DNA of 64,000 nt. Origin: Liolophura sinensis (lineage: Eukaryota > Mollusca > Polyplacophora > Chitonida > Chitonidae). The stretch lies in contig NC_088300.1 of NCBI RefSeq assembly GCF_032854445.1, forward strand, positions 72,454,984-72,518,983, written 5' to 3'. Made by a program: the position numbers and the translations under genes. Of the stretch, positions 21,400 through 35,300 are shown piece by piece (position 1 is the stretch's first letter; each line of letters starts with the position of its first letter). Below the pieces are notes generated by a model. That model was not told the origin of the DNA, made no database searches, and was given only the letters and a program-made list of their open reading frames with translations.

Positions 21400-24300
21400 G
21401 GAGCTAGATTAAACTAAGCATCGATCAATCTAAACTTAACTTAGCTACTAGAAGCCGAAGCTGTGATCAGGCCGGGCTAGGCCCTGTGAACAACAGGTGT
21501 GCACAGTACAACAGCAACGTAAACAACCAACAGAAACAGTCAAATCCAGAACAAATACGAAGTTTTCCCAACAACTAACTATGTAAACAACTTATTTATC
21601 ACATATACACACTGAGACATGAGACAAACCCAGATTTAAAGAGACCAAAACCTGAAATTTAGTCAAATTTTCTCTGAGCAGCCAAAATCGTGTCAGCTAT
21701 GCCAAGGGCTGATAGCTTCCCTCACCTCCCAGCAACCGTAGCTATACTAAACAATGTTTCTGTTATAATAATGATGATTATTTTTACCAGATCTCAAGTT
21801 AAGTCGAAACAAGGAAACAGATCTATTTTGTAAAATCTCACATATAAAACGCTTTGTAAACAAATCAATATTAAACAGTCTGTCAACGACTATTTCTTTG
21901 TCATTCAGATTACAAGAAATGACATTTTCCTTCTCTAAAACAAGCGTTGTAATAACTATGAACGGATTACAAAACTTCCTGAAGAGAATCTAATTGTATA
22001 GGTTATGCCTTCGTGTGGATTCCTCCTTATCGGGCAGATCCGTTAACAACAAAGAAACTGTTACCCAAGAGAAATCCGCTGTTAATTTAAGATCAAGGCG
22101 AGGGATGAATTCATAGAAAGTTAATTGCAGAGGCGTCTAAATGTGTGACGAAGTCCGGAGTGTAAAACAAGTCTTGATTCACTTACAAATTACTATTAGG
22201 CAAACATCTCAAAAATTTAAAGATATTGTAGAAAAGAATGGAACTGAAAGACATGCCGGTCATTCTTAGAAACAGGCACCCGGATGCGAATAATAATAAT
22301 TGCTATTATTCAAGCTGAACATACGACACCTCCGCGCATTCATCCCTGCTTGATGTTCACAGGAACTTAATGATAAAGGTTAATATAGTTAAATAAGTTA
22401 CGGTGAACAATAATTGACCTAAGCTTTAAAAAATGGGTACACCTTGTGGTTTGTGGTCTGTGGGAAATACTAATTAGCTTCCGGAAATCCACGTTCATTC
22501 GGTACTTCATTGGCAGGTATTTTAACACTTTAAAATCCCAGTGAATATACCTGAGGGGCTACTTCATTAACATGTGATCTTTTCATAATATCAACATGTC
22601 TCATGAGAGACACACCCAGAAGGAACGGTGACTGTCCTAGAGCAATGCGTTCTTACACTTCATCAACGTGAAAATATAATTTTCATGTCATTCAGTAAAT
22701 GAATAGCGCGCACTTAAATTTAGTTAATGACTCTTTTTTTCGACCACTTACAGGTTTTTGTTTCCAAACCACCATTACATACAGCGCTTCTACCATCCTT
22801 TCACACATTCCTAATTATATATGGAAACAGGCGAGTGTAAAAATACGGCCCTACATGATGTCACACCACGTGTAAAATCATCCAGCAGATAAGACTGTGA
22901 CTGTGAACTCCACATCAAGTGTTTTCCAACTGTCAACAGAATGTTTTTTGGGGACAGAAGGGTTTCCCAGCGTGGTATCAAATGGTTACTCTTTTCTTGT
23001 GACCGAAAGTTTTGCTATAGATTGCTATATGGTTAACTATGAGAATGGCATAAACTAAATTAACGACATTTAAACAATTGACTTTTTAGCCGATAAAGTT
23101 GTCCTAGTGAAATGGGTCCGCTAAAGCACACATCTCTTAATGTACAATTATTCAGTCTACATCTATAGATATGATGTCCCCGATAAAAGTGTCATCGTCA
23201 ACAAAAGGACTTAATGTCTCATATCTACGCCACCTGAGCCAACTTCTATGTCATTGTCACTACCAAAAAGCCAAAACGTGATCTTTTGTTTTGCGTATTT
23301 GTCATACACTTTCTATAAATAGGCAATGTTCCTTACTCCCGCCAAAGGTTAACTTTAAAACAGCCCAGAAACAAAGAACACAAGGTTTATATTTCCTCCT
23401 CTGCCCCAATCTTCTGGGTTCGCTATAGTCAGATTTGAAGACCTACAGTGTAGTGATCAATATACATGCAGATACATAATTCCCAGTCACTTCTCGTTCT
23501 TATTGTCATGATTTATCAGCATTTACTTTATACAAACATGGCATGAAATTTATGCTGCGGTTAGAAATCTCCAGCTTCTGAACAGACGAACATTTAACGA
23601 TAACAAATAATCTTAATGAAAATGTTAGGCTAGTGCTAGCGCCTGGTTATAAACTAAAGGTTTTATAGTTTAAGGAAATAACGTTTGCCTGACGTGTTTT
23701 TGATCGCTTTTAATTACTGTATTAATATAATTAAGTTAGTGTAAGGTGCAGAACATAAGAAATCTTGCCATTCTCATAATAAAGCAACTGCAGGAGGAAA
23801 TGTATCTCGTGCAACTGTTGACAAATCCAATGCAAGGGGTTGTTCGTGTTCTTTGTTTGAACAGTTATTGCTTGTTTTAAATGTCTGTAGTTACATCTTG
23901 TTAATCAAATCAATCTGAAAGTCTGGGTAGAGGGGCTAGGCGGGGTGGGTTGTACGTGGCTAATCTTTATGTATACACATCAATAATGGGAGTGAAACCC
24001 TGACAGGGACAAGTAACGGCATTTGACTTAGAATGAACAAGATTCCGGATTTCACCGGCTATACGTGTGACCATTTCCCAAGTATGTAGCACAACGCCCG
24101 CGTTGATCTGGTTTTACTCTCTATGCTGTAGACTTGTTATATTTTATTTACTGGGCGTATAAACTGGGCAACAGTCACCCACTTTCTTCAGTAGCGTCCT
24201 TTACTGTGTTACCTTTCTTGCTTAAGTCACAGCTCTTACGTGATAGGCCACCATTCTGTAGTATTCTGACCTTAAAGTTATGTTGTCACAGAATTGAATA

Positions 24301-24870
24301 TTAAACGACTGAGGCTGGAAGACAGAGGCCCAGACGGCACTTTGACGGAAGGTTTGTAGCTCTTCTTTGAGCTTCATGGATGTATTGGGATGGTAAGAGT
24401 TACAAATGAAGTAGTTTAGTTGGATGCTCCTGAGAAGTGCAATGAATGAATGATGTGGCCTTGTGAAAGTGTGGAAGAGGTCCAGAGAAACGTCTTAGGT
24501 TAATGATGTGGTCTCGTAAGGCTGTCTCGAGGAGTGTATACGACTCTAGACATGTTCGAGGTACGTTAGTATAGGGGCCTTGAAGGCGTATCAGATGAAT
24601 GCCGCATTCACATGCATATCGCATTTGAAACTAGGACAAACCCTGTTTCATACGATTTCTAGCGTTCAACAAATCGCTTCGTGAGAAAGCGGCTTAAGAA
24701 AAGAATTTTATCCGACTGAAGTAGCTTACTAGACAGGTACAGCTCATCATTGACCCGTCTTTCTGTATCAATGACGTTAGTAAATATGGAGACCTGTAGC
24801 ACGTGACTTCCAGTATGGAAGAAGACGTTGAGCTGAAAGTGTGCATGTGTGACCATATCAGTATTGCTTT
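21400..24870. other. Non-coding, no gene seen
   Basis: 3.5 kb of AT-rich sequence without recognisable coding regions or repeats. The part next to 21400 may include old 5' sequence of the non-LTR element. Confidence 0.45.
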
Positions 24871-24879
24871 ACACCTCCG

Positions 24880-25262
24880 TATGTTTGCATCAGCCGTATA
24901 GCTAGTGCTGATACGTACAACCATACATGTGGTGTTGATTTGTTTGTTTGTTTGATTGGTGTTTTACGCCGTACTTGTGGTGTTGATGCATAACCGTATA
25001 AATGTATACTTGTAATCGTATGGCTGGTGTGGAAAAGAGGTGTTGATAAATTACCTTGCTGTTGATTCTTATGCTGCGTAGCCGTGTAACTAGTGTCAAT
25101 ACGTAGCTGTATAGATGATGTCCATACATAGAGGCATAGCTCGTGTCCTTGCATAGAAATATGGCTTTTGTTGATACGTAGCGGTACAGTTGGTGTTGAT
25201 ACATACCTGAATAGCCTTTGTTTATTCGTATACGCACAGGTGTTGATACGTAGCCGTGGTAC
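24880..25262. repeat. Degenerate tandem repeat, about 25-30 bp unit
   Basis: Repeated phrase GTAGCCGTATAGCTGGTGTTGATAC with much drift, broken by a SINE-tail fragment at 24940-24985 (TTTGATTGGTGTTTTACGCC). The overlapping minus-strand ORFs (24858-25237) are by-products. Confidence 0.7.
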
Positions 25263-26190
25263 TGCTATATTGCCGTTAGTCCATATAACATTCTACACCG
25301 TCCATCAGTGCACAGTGTGATCAACATGATGTTGCCATATGACAATTGTGTCTGATATATTTAATTTGTTTTTTTTTTAAATATGGCTAGTGACAAGTGT
25401 CATGTTGAAGTAGACTTGACATAGTGGATTCTCAATATCCTGCAGTATTAGGCTGCTTAAGCACATTTCCCCCTAATGGTATACATACATTTAGCTACGC
25501 TAGGAAAACTCTTCACTGACAAAGCGACACTTAATTGGTTTTTTTTTTGTTAACTTTGATGTCTCCATGTCTTGGATTTGTCTGAAGTAATGGCTTTAGT
25601 TTGGTAGAATTTACGAGCTGGAGTTTTGTTGGTCACATACCGTTTTGATGTGCCGATAGTCTGTCCTGAATTGCTCAAGTGCAGTGTAAGTGTTAGCAGC
25701 TATCTTGTCACAAGTCACAGGTAAGGCTTTGAGATTGCCGTAAAAGGCAGATCTTATCGCTGCGGGAAACAACAAAGGTCTTTCTGTTGATCGTAATAAA
25801 CTCCCAGACATCATATATCTGCTCCTAGCTGGGACATGAATGTCGCATCCATTTACTTTTAATTTATTTAACACATGTTGTGTTTCAATTTTAATTCTTG
25901 ATTTGCTCGTATAGCTGGTTCGTAAGTACACATATACATACGTTTAGTAACTGACAAAAAGCCATGATTAAAGAAAGGCTGTCTGGGCTGATATACTCAT
26001 CTGGTTTGATCTTAAGTAATCTCTGTGTTTTGTGATGCCTTTTGAAGATAACAAATTTGTAGATAAAAGAGACAGGCGAAGAGGGAAAAAAAACAAGGAA
26101 ACCTGGGGAGTTCTCGATATCAGCTGACTGGTGGTAAAACGCTGCAAGTGTATTGTAGGCAGCGCGAGCTCTCGTCAGGGGCTTGACTAA
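25263..26190. other. Upstream region of the metalloprotease gene
   Basis: No coding feature that I can support. The minus-strand ORF at 25611-25931 (106 codons) has no recognisable motif. The last 150 bp become GC-richer toward the promoter. Confidence 0.45.
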
Positions 26191-26195
26191 GCGCT

Positions 26196-26203
26196 TATAA
26201 AGG
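26196..26203 (+). promoter_or_regulatory. TATA box of the metalloprotease gene
   Basis: TATAAAGG, 76 bp before the ATG at 26279. Transcription would start near 26226 and leave a 5' UTR of roughly 50 nt. The bHLH gene has the same TATAAAGG. Confidence 0.6.
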
Positions 26204-26278
26204 AGACAGACGTGCAGCCGAGCGCGTTTAGACTGTCTCTAGCCCCCGTCGGTCGACCACGTGCCTGCTTATACCGCT

Positions 26279-26360
26279 ATGAACAAAGGCATAATGCAAA
26301 CATGGATTTTAATATCAGTAATGCTTGCCTGCTGCATGGAATACGTAAAACCCGCGACAG
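26279..26360 (+). CDS. Metalloprotease exon 1 (signal peptide)
   Basis: Codons 1-27 plus one base. MNKGIMQTWILISVMLACCM is a typical signal peptide with a hydrophobic core at about 9-19. Donor is ACAG/GTAAGAG. First ATG after the TATA box. Confidence 0.85.
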
Positions 26361-29300
26361 GTAAGAGTCCTTTGATTTCGTTTTGAAAAATGTCATTTGT
26401 AAAGTTTTTTAAAAATTAAATTTAACTGTTAATATGCACACAGATGGTGTCAAAATTATATTCTTAAATTTAGTTACCCATCTTATAAAATTAGCAGTCT
26501 GCCAGCAACCTGCGGATGGTGGTGGGTTTTCCACCGGGCTCTGCCCGGTTTCCTACCACCATAATGTTGGCCGCCGTTGAATAAGTGAAATATTCTTGAG
26601 TACGCAGTAAAACACCAATCAAATAAATAAATAAATAAATATAAAATTAGCATATGCTATAAGAGGGATTTTTTTCTTAAAAGATTTTTTCTTGCATTGT
26701 ACACGCTATTATACCTCGTTTTATTTTAATGTTTATTTCATGTCGCGACGCTTAGAGTTTAAAATACATGTATTGTATAGAACACGTTTTTCATAAACCT
26801 TGGGGTCAGTGATAGCTTAACAAGTACCTGGAGGCACCCATGTTTACCTTAAACTTATTACAATGTCGGTTCTTAATTAAACAAGCGGTCGGTAACGTTG
26901 GCTCTGATATAGAGTTTGACAGAAGGACTGTCTCGGCCCAGAACCTCTCAAGCATGCAGTTAGCAGCAGGTTAGATTAGCCACTAATTCAAACTCCACGG
27001 CCTTCAATCTTCATCTCCAAGCCAGAGTTATCATATATATATAAATATATATTTTTACCATAAACTAACATTTATTAATAGACGTATAGGAGAGTATGAG
27101 GAACGTCCCATGGACACAACCCCATTGTGATGTATAGTTTCAAGGCCGTTCCGATACTATTTAGATCAGGGTTTTTTTTTCTGTGCAGAGTTGGTTTTTA
27201 AAAGACGAAAGAATTTATGTGAGATAAGATTAGTTAGTTGATATCGTTCAATTGTTACAACACGCATCCATTGTGAATGCGTTTATATGAAGAAGATGAA
27301 GAATGCAGTGTAGCTTTTGTGCATATCCTCAAATAGCCTGGTAGTGACTACGAAACTCAGGTGTAGTAAACCTGAAGCATATACCTGAAGACAATTTGTA
27401 CAAAGCATTATGTTGTTCAATCTGCATCGAAATAGGTGGCGATTTCTCTGGCTATGCGGCAGAATAAACTCGGTTCTTTTCGAATAATATTTAGTTACAG
27501 TTACGGTGTTGTGTGGTTCACAGGCTGTCACATTCGACAGTCCCTGACCATTGCAGATGAACAACTGTTTATTACGACTTATTGTCTTAGATGTTCTAAT
27601 AACATGTAATAATACCGTGCACCCCCACATACCCATGTATGCAACGGAAGGATAATGTCCCTGGGTGTGACTTTATATAACATGCTTGTTGGATAGTACC
27701 TGTTTTGCCTAGATTGCAGGCAATGTTGAAGGTTGTCGCATTTTGTTTGGTAATAGCTGTAATGATGATGGTATCTGTTGAATTCAATGCTTGTAGGTTT
27801 GGGAGTGAATTTGGGACGCAAACAACCCAATCACGTTGTAGGCATTGCAGGCAGATAAAGTTGTGCTTATTGATTGTTGTTGAACGCCATGCTCAAGAAT
27901 TTTTGACTTACACGATGGCGGCCAATATTTTTAAAGCAATGGATAAGTGGTATGGTCAGCTGAGACTTCTTGGTGGAGAAAGCAATATTTCCCACCTGAT
28001 AGATTAGTGTTAGCCAGCTTTAAGGGACATTATTTTGTGCTCAGCTTGCTTCCCGCTCTGATTTTCTTTTCTTGCCAGAAGCATCCAGTGACTTGAGAAT
28101 CCATCATCTAGGTTGATGGCATGAAAGTGGTACAAACTGTAACATTTGAGTCAAAGGCTAGTTCCATATGCTTGAGGCAGTTGTATTGAAGGACAACCGT
28201 CAAAAGAGACTTCATTAGTCTTATCTATGGTAACATTATGATAAATGGTATCGTCCCATATCTCTGCACCTAACTGAGACGTCAACAGAGACATTAAACC
28301 TCAGGTTGAGGTATGCAGCTTGGTACAGCATTGTGTATACACATTGTAGTACTTGTCCTACAGCACTTGAACAACATACTAGATCAGGAAGCAAAACGTG
28401 AGCGGGATTTTAAGAAAAGTCTCATGTACTCCATCAATTTGTATACAGAGTGTCAATCTATAGGTTGCCCTAATTTGGCTATGTAGTGATGATATCCCGT
28501 GTTTCAAACTTCCTTCTCTACATGTAAGTTTTCCTTAAGAATATTTAATAATTATGCGTCACTCAAGCTTACATCATTGAGTTTATGCGATCATTATGCA
28601 TGTACTGTCCCGATAGTGGCTTGAAACCTGAGATATCTGATATGACAAGAAGACTTTAATGTGTAATAATATGGCAGAGACGGGAGGTCACCGACGACGA
28701 CACACTAGGCTAATATTTCACGAACATTTGTGCAGGAATAATTGGTGGTCGATCGTGGCATCGCGGCTGAGATGTTTCTCTTTGATTGGCCGGTCACGAT
28801 CATATGGCTAATTCCAAGGCCGAAAATCTGTGCGACAAATGTGAGAAATTTGGTTCAACTCGCCGATGGTTTGCTCCAGACACTTCGGTTTCCTTCACCC
28901 ATAAAGATTGCCATCGTGTAAGCGAAACATTTTTGAGTACCCCTTTAACCTCGAACTAATCAAATCCGTGAAATTTCTAAACTATTCAAGATATGTTTGT
29001 TTAGAATTTGTTGATATACTACCATTTGGAATTTGGCTGAATCACACGCCTGCCTTTTGATGCACCATTTAGGCCGTGGCTAAACTACTACATGACATAC
29101 TTTTGATGCACCATTTAGGCCGTGTCTAAACTACTACATGACATACTTTTGATGCACCATTTAGGCCGTGGCTAAACTACTACATGACATACTTTTGATG
29201 CACCATTTAGGCCGAGGCTAAACTACTACATGACATACTTCTGATGCACCATTTAGGCCGTGGCTAAACTTCTACATGACATACTTTTGATGCTCCATTT

Positions 29301-32300
29301 AGGCCGTGGCTAAACTTCTACATGACATATTTTTGATACATCATTTAGGCCGTGGCAAAACTTCTACGTGACATACTTTTGATGCACCATTTAAGCTGAG
29401 GCTAAACTACTACATGACATACTTTTGATGCACCATTTAGGCCGTGACTAAACTTCTACATGACATACTTTTGATGCACCATTTAGGCCGTAGGCTAAAC
29501 TTCTACATGACATACTTTTGATGCACCATTTAAGCCGTGGCTAAACTTCTACATGACATACTTTTGATGCACCATTTAGGCCGTGGCTAAACTTCTACAT
29601 GACATACATTTGATGCACCATTTAGGCCGTGACTAAACTATTACATGACATACCTTTGATGCACCATTTAGGCCGTGGCTAAACTACTACATGACATACC
29701 TTTGATGCACCATTTAGGCCGTGGCTAAACTTCTACATGACATACTTTTCATGCACCATTTAAGCCGAGGCTAAACTTCTACATGACATACTTTTGATGC
29801 ACCATTTAGGCTGAGGCTAAACTTCTACATGACATACTTTTGATGCACCATTTAGGCTGAGGCTAAACTTCTACATGACATACTTTTGATGCACCATTTA
29901 GGCCGTGGCTGTACATGGCGTTCTTTGAATGCACCATTAGACTAAAGTTCCAGGTAACATTCTTCTGGGTCACCACTTGGCTGACCATCGTATTCGAGGC
30001 TTTTCATACATAATTTCATCATAATGGCTCAACTATTTAAATGCCAGACTTTGGATGCACCGTTCAACTTTTATGATTGAACGTCAACAGGCTACTTTGT
30101 CCAAGTTTGTTTCGGTGCACCTTTGGTGTCTTCTTAAATAATCTGATTTTGAATAAATGTTGAACAAAATGACTACAGTTAATTGATTTGGAGCGATAAT
30201 TGAAAATGTGAAGACGTATGAAGTGAACAAAATCATAGCGTATGGATTCTCCAACGTACACAGTTTTACGGGTTACAGTTTACTGTGTATTTTATTGTGT
30301 AATGTTGTTTAATTTACTTTCACCTTTTTTTTTTTTTGATGAATGCAGTGGTCGCCGAGACAAGTTCCATCAACATCCAAGAGGGCTTTCCGGAGGAGCT
30401 CCACGTATCGCTGTATATCGACGACAATAGGCCCATGCACATGCGCCTAAAGAGGAGCAGCACGCTGGATTCAAATGTGCCGCTCTTTGTCATATGCAAT
30501 GGCTCACTATTCGAGAAGAACGGCACGAATGATTTGGTAAGATCTGATAACACATAGTAGAGGTAGAAAAAAGTCACGATTCAAATTAAAATACATTATG
30601 AACTTATCCAGGTCAATCAGACATGGACTGGGGTCCCGGTGTAAATATCCCCGTTACGACTGGGTCATGTCACCTACAACCGGTTTGGTAGCGGAGCGTG
30701 GGACTAGCACTGACCTAGGGCACAAAGCCAGTTCACTTCCGCGCAGAGGTAATAATCGGCATTAGTTCGATGATTATCAGATATGTATTTTTTAAAATTT
30801 ATTTGTGCATTGACAATGGATTTATTGTTCCCTTTTTCTGCGAGTTAACTGTTTATTAAATTAGAATGAAGATAATTAGAGAGATTAAATGCAGATCGTT
30901 GATAGCAAATAACACATCGTAAGTGAACATAAAGCGCTTGCCCTGAGGCGGTACATGTACCAAATTTCCATTTATGATTGTAGATCAAAGTGACCATAGA
31001 CGTTAATTCACTCATTCCAATGGCCTTTAAATAGATACAACCAATACGGTCACTGTGAGCCCATGCTGGCTTCCTCTCCGGTCGTAAGTGGGAATGTCTT
31101 GCAGCAATCTGAGGATGGTCGTGTGTTTCTCACGGGTTTACACCCACCATAATACTGGCTGCCGTCGTTTAAATGAAATATTCTTATTTACAAATAAATA
31201 AATAAATAATTAATTACGTTAATCAATTATGAACATTCACATTTTTTTAAAGCTCACGGGTGTATCTCTTTAATACCTTGATATTTCTTATTCAGTAAAA
31301 GTTTGTCATATTCTGTACTTGTACTTACGTTTTACACCCTCTTTCACGGTCTAACCTACATAGTTTTCCTGTTTGGGCATTTCATTCATAAATATCGCGT
31401 CCGGTTAGTCACGTGGATTTTCTAGATGAGTCTCGGGTATCTCCATTGGATATCCGTCAATGTCCACCGCTTGATGCTATTCTCAGATCGCCATGGACCG
31501 ATATCTAATCACCACATCTTAAAATAGATAAATAAGGTTAATATAGGGATTGCCCCAAGGAAAAGTGTGTCAGGATTAACTTGCCCGAGCGAGAACTTGC
31601 GGCGATGATGTGAGAGCAGTACACGCGGATCAAATGTGAATGGCCACAGGCTGGCTTTACAGTAACACTCTGTGACAAAAGCCTTACACAATTAAGTCTC
31701 GGAATTTGATTCAGAGACATCCAATTGTCCACACAACTCAACAAGCCAAAAATTATAAAACAGCACTATTGTGTCATTTGATATTGAAGCAATCGTTCAT
31801 TAGAAAGGCCAAAAATACCGTCGATAAAAACAATGTAATACCCTTGATATTACATGTCCATCTATCAGCACAAGGCTCATATATTACATATACGTGTACA
31901 CAGTTGCATAACACCCTGTAATAGACCCTGTTGATATTTCTCAGCAATATCGATGAAATACCGATGATTACATCATACTTTGCAAGCAGACTTAAATTAA
32001 ATTACATCAATAAGTGTCTTTTATCTACACATTAATTATTAAATGCAGTTGTTCAATTCAGTTAGTTACTACGCCAGTACAAGTCACTTAACATACACCT
32101 CGGCAATCAACCAGTCATACAAACAGTCTGATAATTAATTAGTCAATAAATTAATAAAAAGAACATTTAGCAACAAATAGTCAATCAGTCACTGATACTC
32201 ATACAGTCAGTTAACATTGTATGGAAGGAGTCAGTGAAACATGAATCAGTGTATTCCGTTAGCCCACTACTGACACAGTGGTAGGTATTAGGCTGTTAAC

Positions 32301-35300
32301 ATGAAAGCTGCAGTCAGACAGGACGTTCAACATGCAGTGAGGTAGTAGAGCACAATAGTGCTCCTACTTCATACCTGTTTTGTTCCATGTTTATGGTTGC
32401 GCTTAAGGAAAAGAATTGTTAATATTCCCTTTAAATATTGATGGTTTTAACTGTTGTAGCACGTGAAAATCGTACCCCTTTGAGGCTATTTAATTTTTAT
32501 TCTTTGCCTTACGGACGGTGTCATAATTAGCAAGGTTCGTTGGGTAAAAAGAACTTTTAGATTACAAGTTCATCAATGTATCAGTTGAAAGCAGATAGCT
32601 GTGAGTAAATCAGCTGACAGCTTGTCATCAGACGCGCAAGCCCACTCATACTGTCATGACTAACGCGTGCATATACAACAAGGTTGGCAACGGTTTGCTC
32701 ACACGAGCGGAACAATTAGTGCCCATGAACGGTCCTGTTGTTCATATTGAAAGCAAAACAAAAAAACAAAAATAAACACATGCCTCCACAGGGAGGTAGT
32801 GTGAGCATGCGGCAAGCCACAGGTTGGGATTTTCTCGTTCGGAGTTTGCTAGCCGTCCCTGGCTATTGTCTTAAACAATACTGCGATGTAATATGACCAA
32901 TTACATGTAAGGTGCACCCACCTCTCATTCGCCCGAGGAGAGCTATTTTTGTCAAACGAGGGATGGAAATTTAAAGGCACGTGTTCGATGAACAACCTGT
33001 ACACCACAAAACACACCTTCTGAATGGGACGCTGCATGTTAAACGTCACCTGCTGTGTTTAACCACAAGCAAGGGATGTGAATGATTCAAAGACACCTCT
33101 CTGGATTTGCATTTATTCGTTTGGATTAAATGTATTAATTAAAGACATGGAAACGCCAAGTGTTTCGATAGATTTTCGTAAACATGTGGGCGACATGCCC
33201 ATCGGTAAAACATGACGTGTGCAATTTATACCCCATGACTTGTGGTAAAACAGTGGTCATAAAAACCGAGTCTTTGGACAAATGTATTTTCTAAATGTTA
33301 GGGTCCTTGAATCATTGAAATGTCCATGCGAGCAATCCCATTTTAATTACCTAATTATTCAAACATGTACTAAGGTATTATCCATATCATCAAAATGTGA
33401 CAAAGCTCTTGTATATACAGGAATGGAAAAACTCACATGAAAATAGCACCTGTAAAGTAAACACTTGTTGATAATTACCAGAACCGAGAGCATTCACGTG
33501 TCCTCCTTTTATTGCCACGGGCTTTCTTCTCATAAAAAAGCTGATTTGTCAGTCAGATTATTTCTGTGTACAATGAGAAGTTCCGCTTCTTCCTTTGCTT
33601 CTGTGTTCACAGGATTAAATTGTGTCAGTGCCTCTGTTGTTTTAGTGGGTTTTCACGTGCAACACTCAACACTATAGAAGTGCCAAAACATGAAGCAAAT
33701 GACTGGTTGTTTGACAAAGGTCGGTCTTATTCCTTGTGGTAAGACACTGATAATTTGGTGACACTTGAATTTCTACGCACATACGTTCGAACTCCTACTA
33801 CTGCTTATAAGTTATGTTTTTAGTCCCCTGGTGCGTAGAATTCTGTCGGAATACTAATCTCATATTGCTGGAAAGTGGCAGATGGCTGTGGTGCCTCTCG
33901 AGTAGGGTTATAGTTGCATTTGCAGTAGACTTGTTAACACTTCACCACATGACGACCAAGTAGATAACTACAGTCCTGTAACTACATTAGCTACAGATGG
34001 CTATTTTACCATTTCACAGTATTGGGTTAAGATCTGATTGTTTATCTGAAATAGCTGTCGAGATTTTTATTAAGAGGAAGAAACCGTCTATGTCGGACTC
34101 GAAACACATCCAGACGGAGTGTTATCATGAAAACTGAGAGATTTTACAGGCAAAGCATGGTGTTTTATTATTTGGCCTTACAAGCACATCTACATGTGCG
34201 CCTTTACAGTTATCACTCAGACTCAGTCTGTGCAAGTTTAATCTTTAGCAACGAATTAATCTGGAACTTTGCTTCAATTTGTTTGGCAATTGTGTTTTTA
34301 TTTTTAAACTTTTCTAGCCTAAATCATACTGCAAAAGCTTAGATACTCGAATAAACCGAGAACACGCAGTTTTTATTTGTCATCTTCAGCAGACGAAATA
34401 CTGAATTCTCAGGTTTATTAATAAATGATAGAGGAATGGCCCAGTACACTTTTCACATTGTATTGTATTTTTGACAAGTACACGCTAAGGGTTGAATAGG
34501 GACACAAGTGTTGTTGTGCTATGTGCAACAGAGCAAAGCAAAACCTGCTTTAGAACTAAATCCTCATTGGATGAATCACGCCATAATTTCTGTGTAAACG
34601 TCCAATCAGAAATCCCGTCAATCAACCACCAAGTCCTATCTGTGGCCAAATTACGCGACCAGAAAAAAGCAGCTTGTAATATAGTGTTTGGATTACCTGA
34701 CTGAGAACTGAGCCAGAGATAATCTCTTCTAAAGCACGTGTCATGGAATGATTAGTGAGCCAGACGACAACATTTGTCCAGGTACATACAACTTAATCAG
34801 CTGACACACGGTTAACCGTACTGAAATCTCTCTGAGCCACACATCTGGGGTTTAAATTCAAAGCATTCTCTTGATCTACTAATGACAACATAGTAATATT
34901 TGTCGCCTTTTAATAACAAGATAACTTTTCGAAGGAGTTTGCTTGCTCCTGTTTCATGTTTATCCTGTAGACAACTATAGGTGCTGTTTGGTGGCGATAT
35001 TTTTCACTGGTTTTTCAAGCCCATAAACTGATCAGGTAGATTTACAGGCCATAAATGAATAAAAACTTTGCATCATGTAGAAAGAGAAAAATTCTAGGAT
35101 AATGAAGAAAAGAAATTGAACGTTTCATTGGATAACCTATCTTGCATACGGGGCCTGGCCAGTCATATGGATTTTGCGATTGAAATTATTTGACATTAAT
35201 AAGCGTATGATGTGACTCTTCACGAGACTGGAGTATCAAGATGGCTATATGAAATGTCCAGGTACAAACGCAGTAGATGCCAATCCCATTTCAGGATGGA

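Larger units (their letters stand above)
26361..30348 (+). other. Intron 1 (4.0 kb)
   Basis: Contains SINE-like copies at 26502, 27868 and 28795 and the 46-bp array at 29054. No other gene seen; the minus-strand ORF at 27283-27636 lacks motifs. The acceptor is preceded by a run of 13 T and ends GAATGCAG. Confidence 0.7.
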
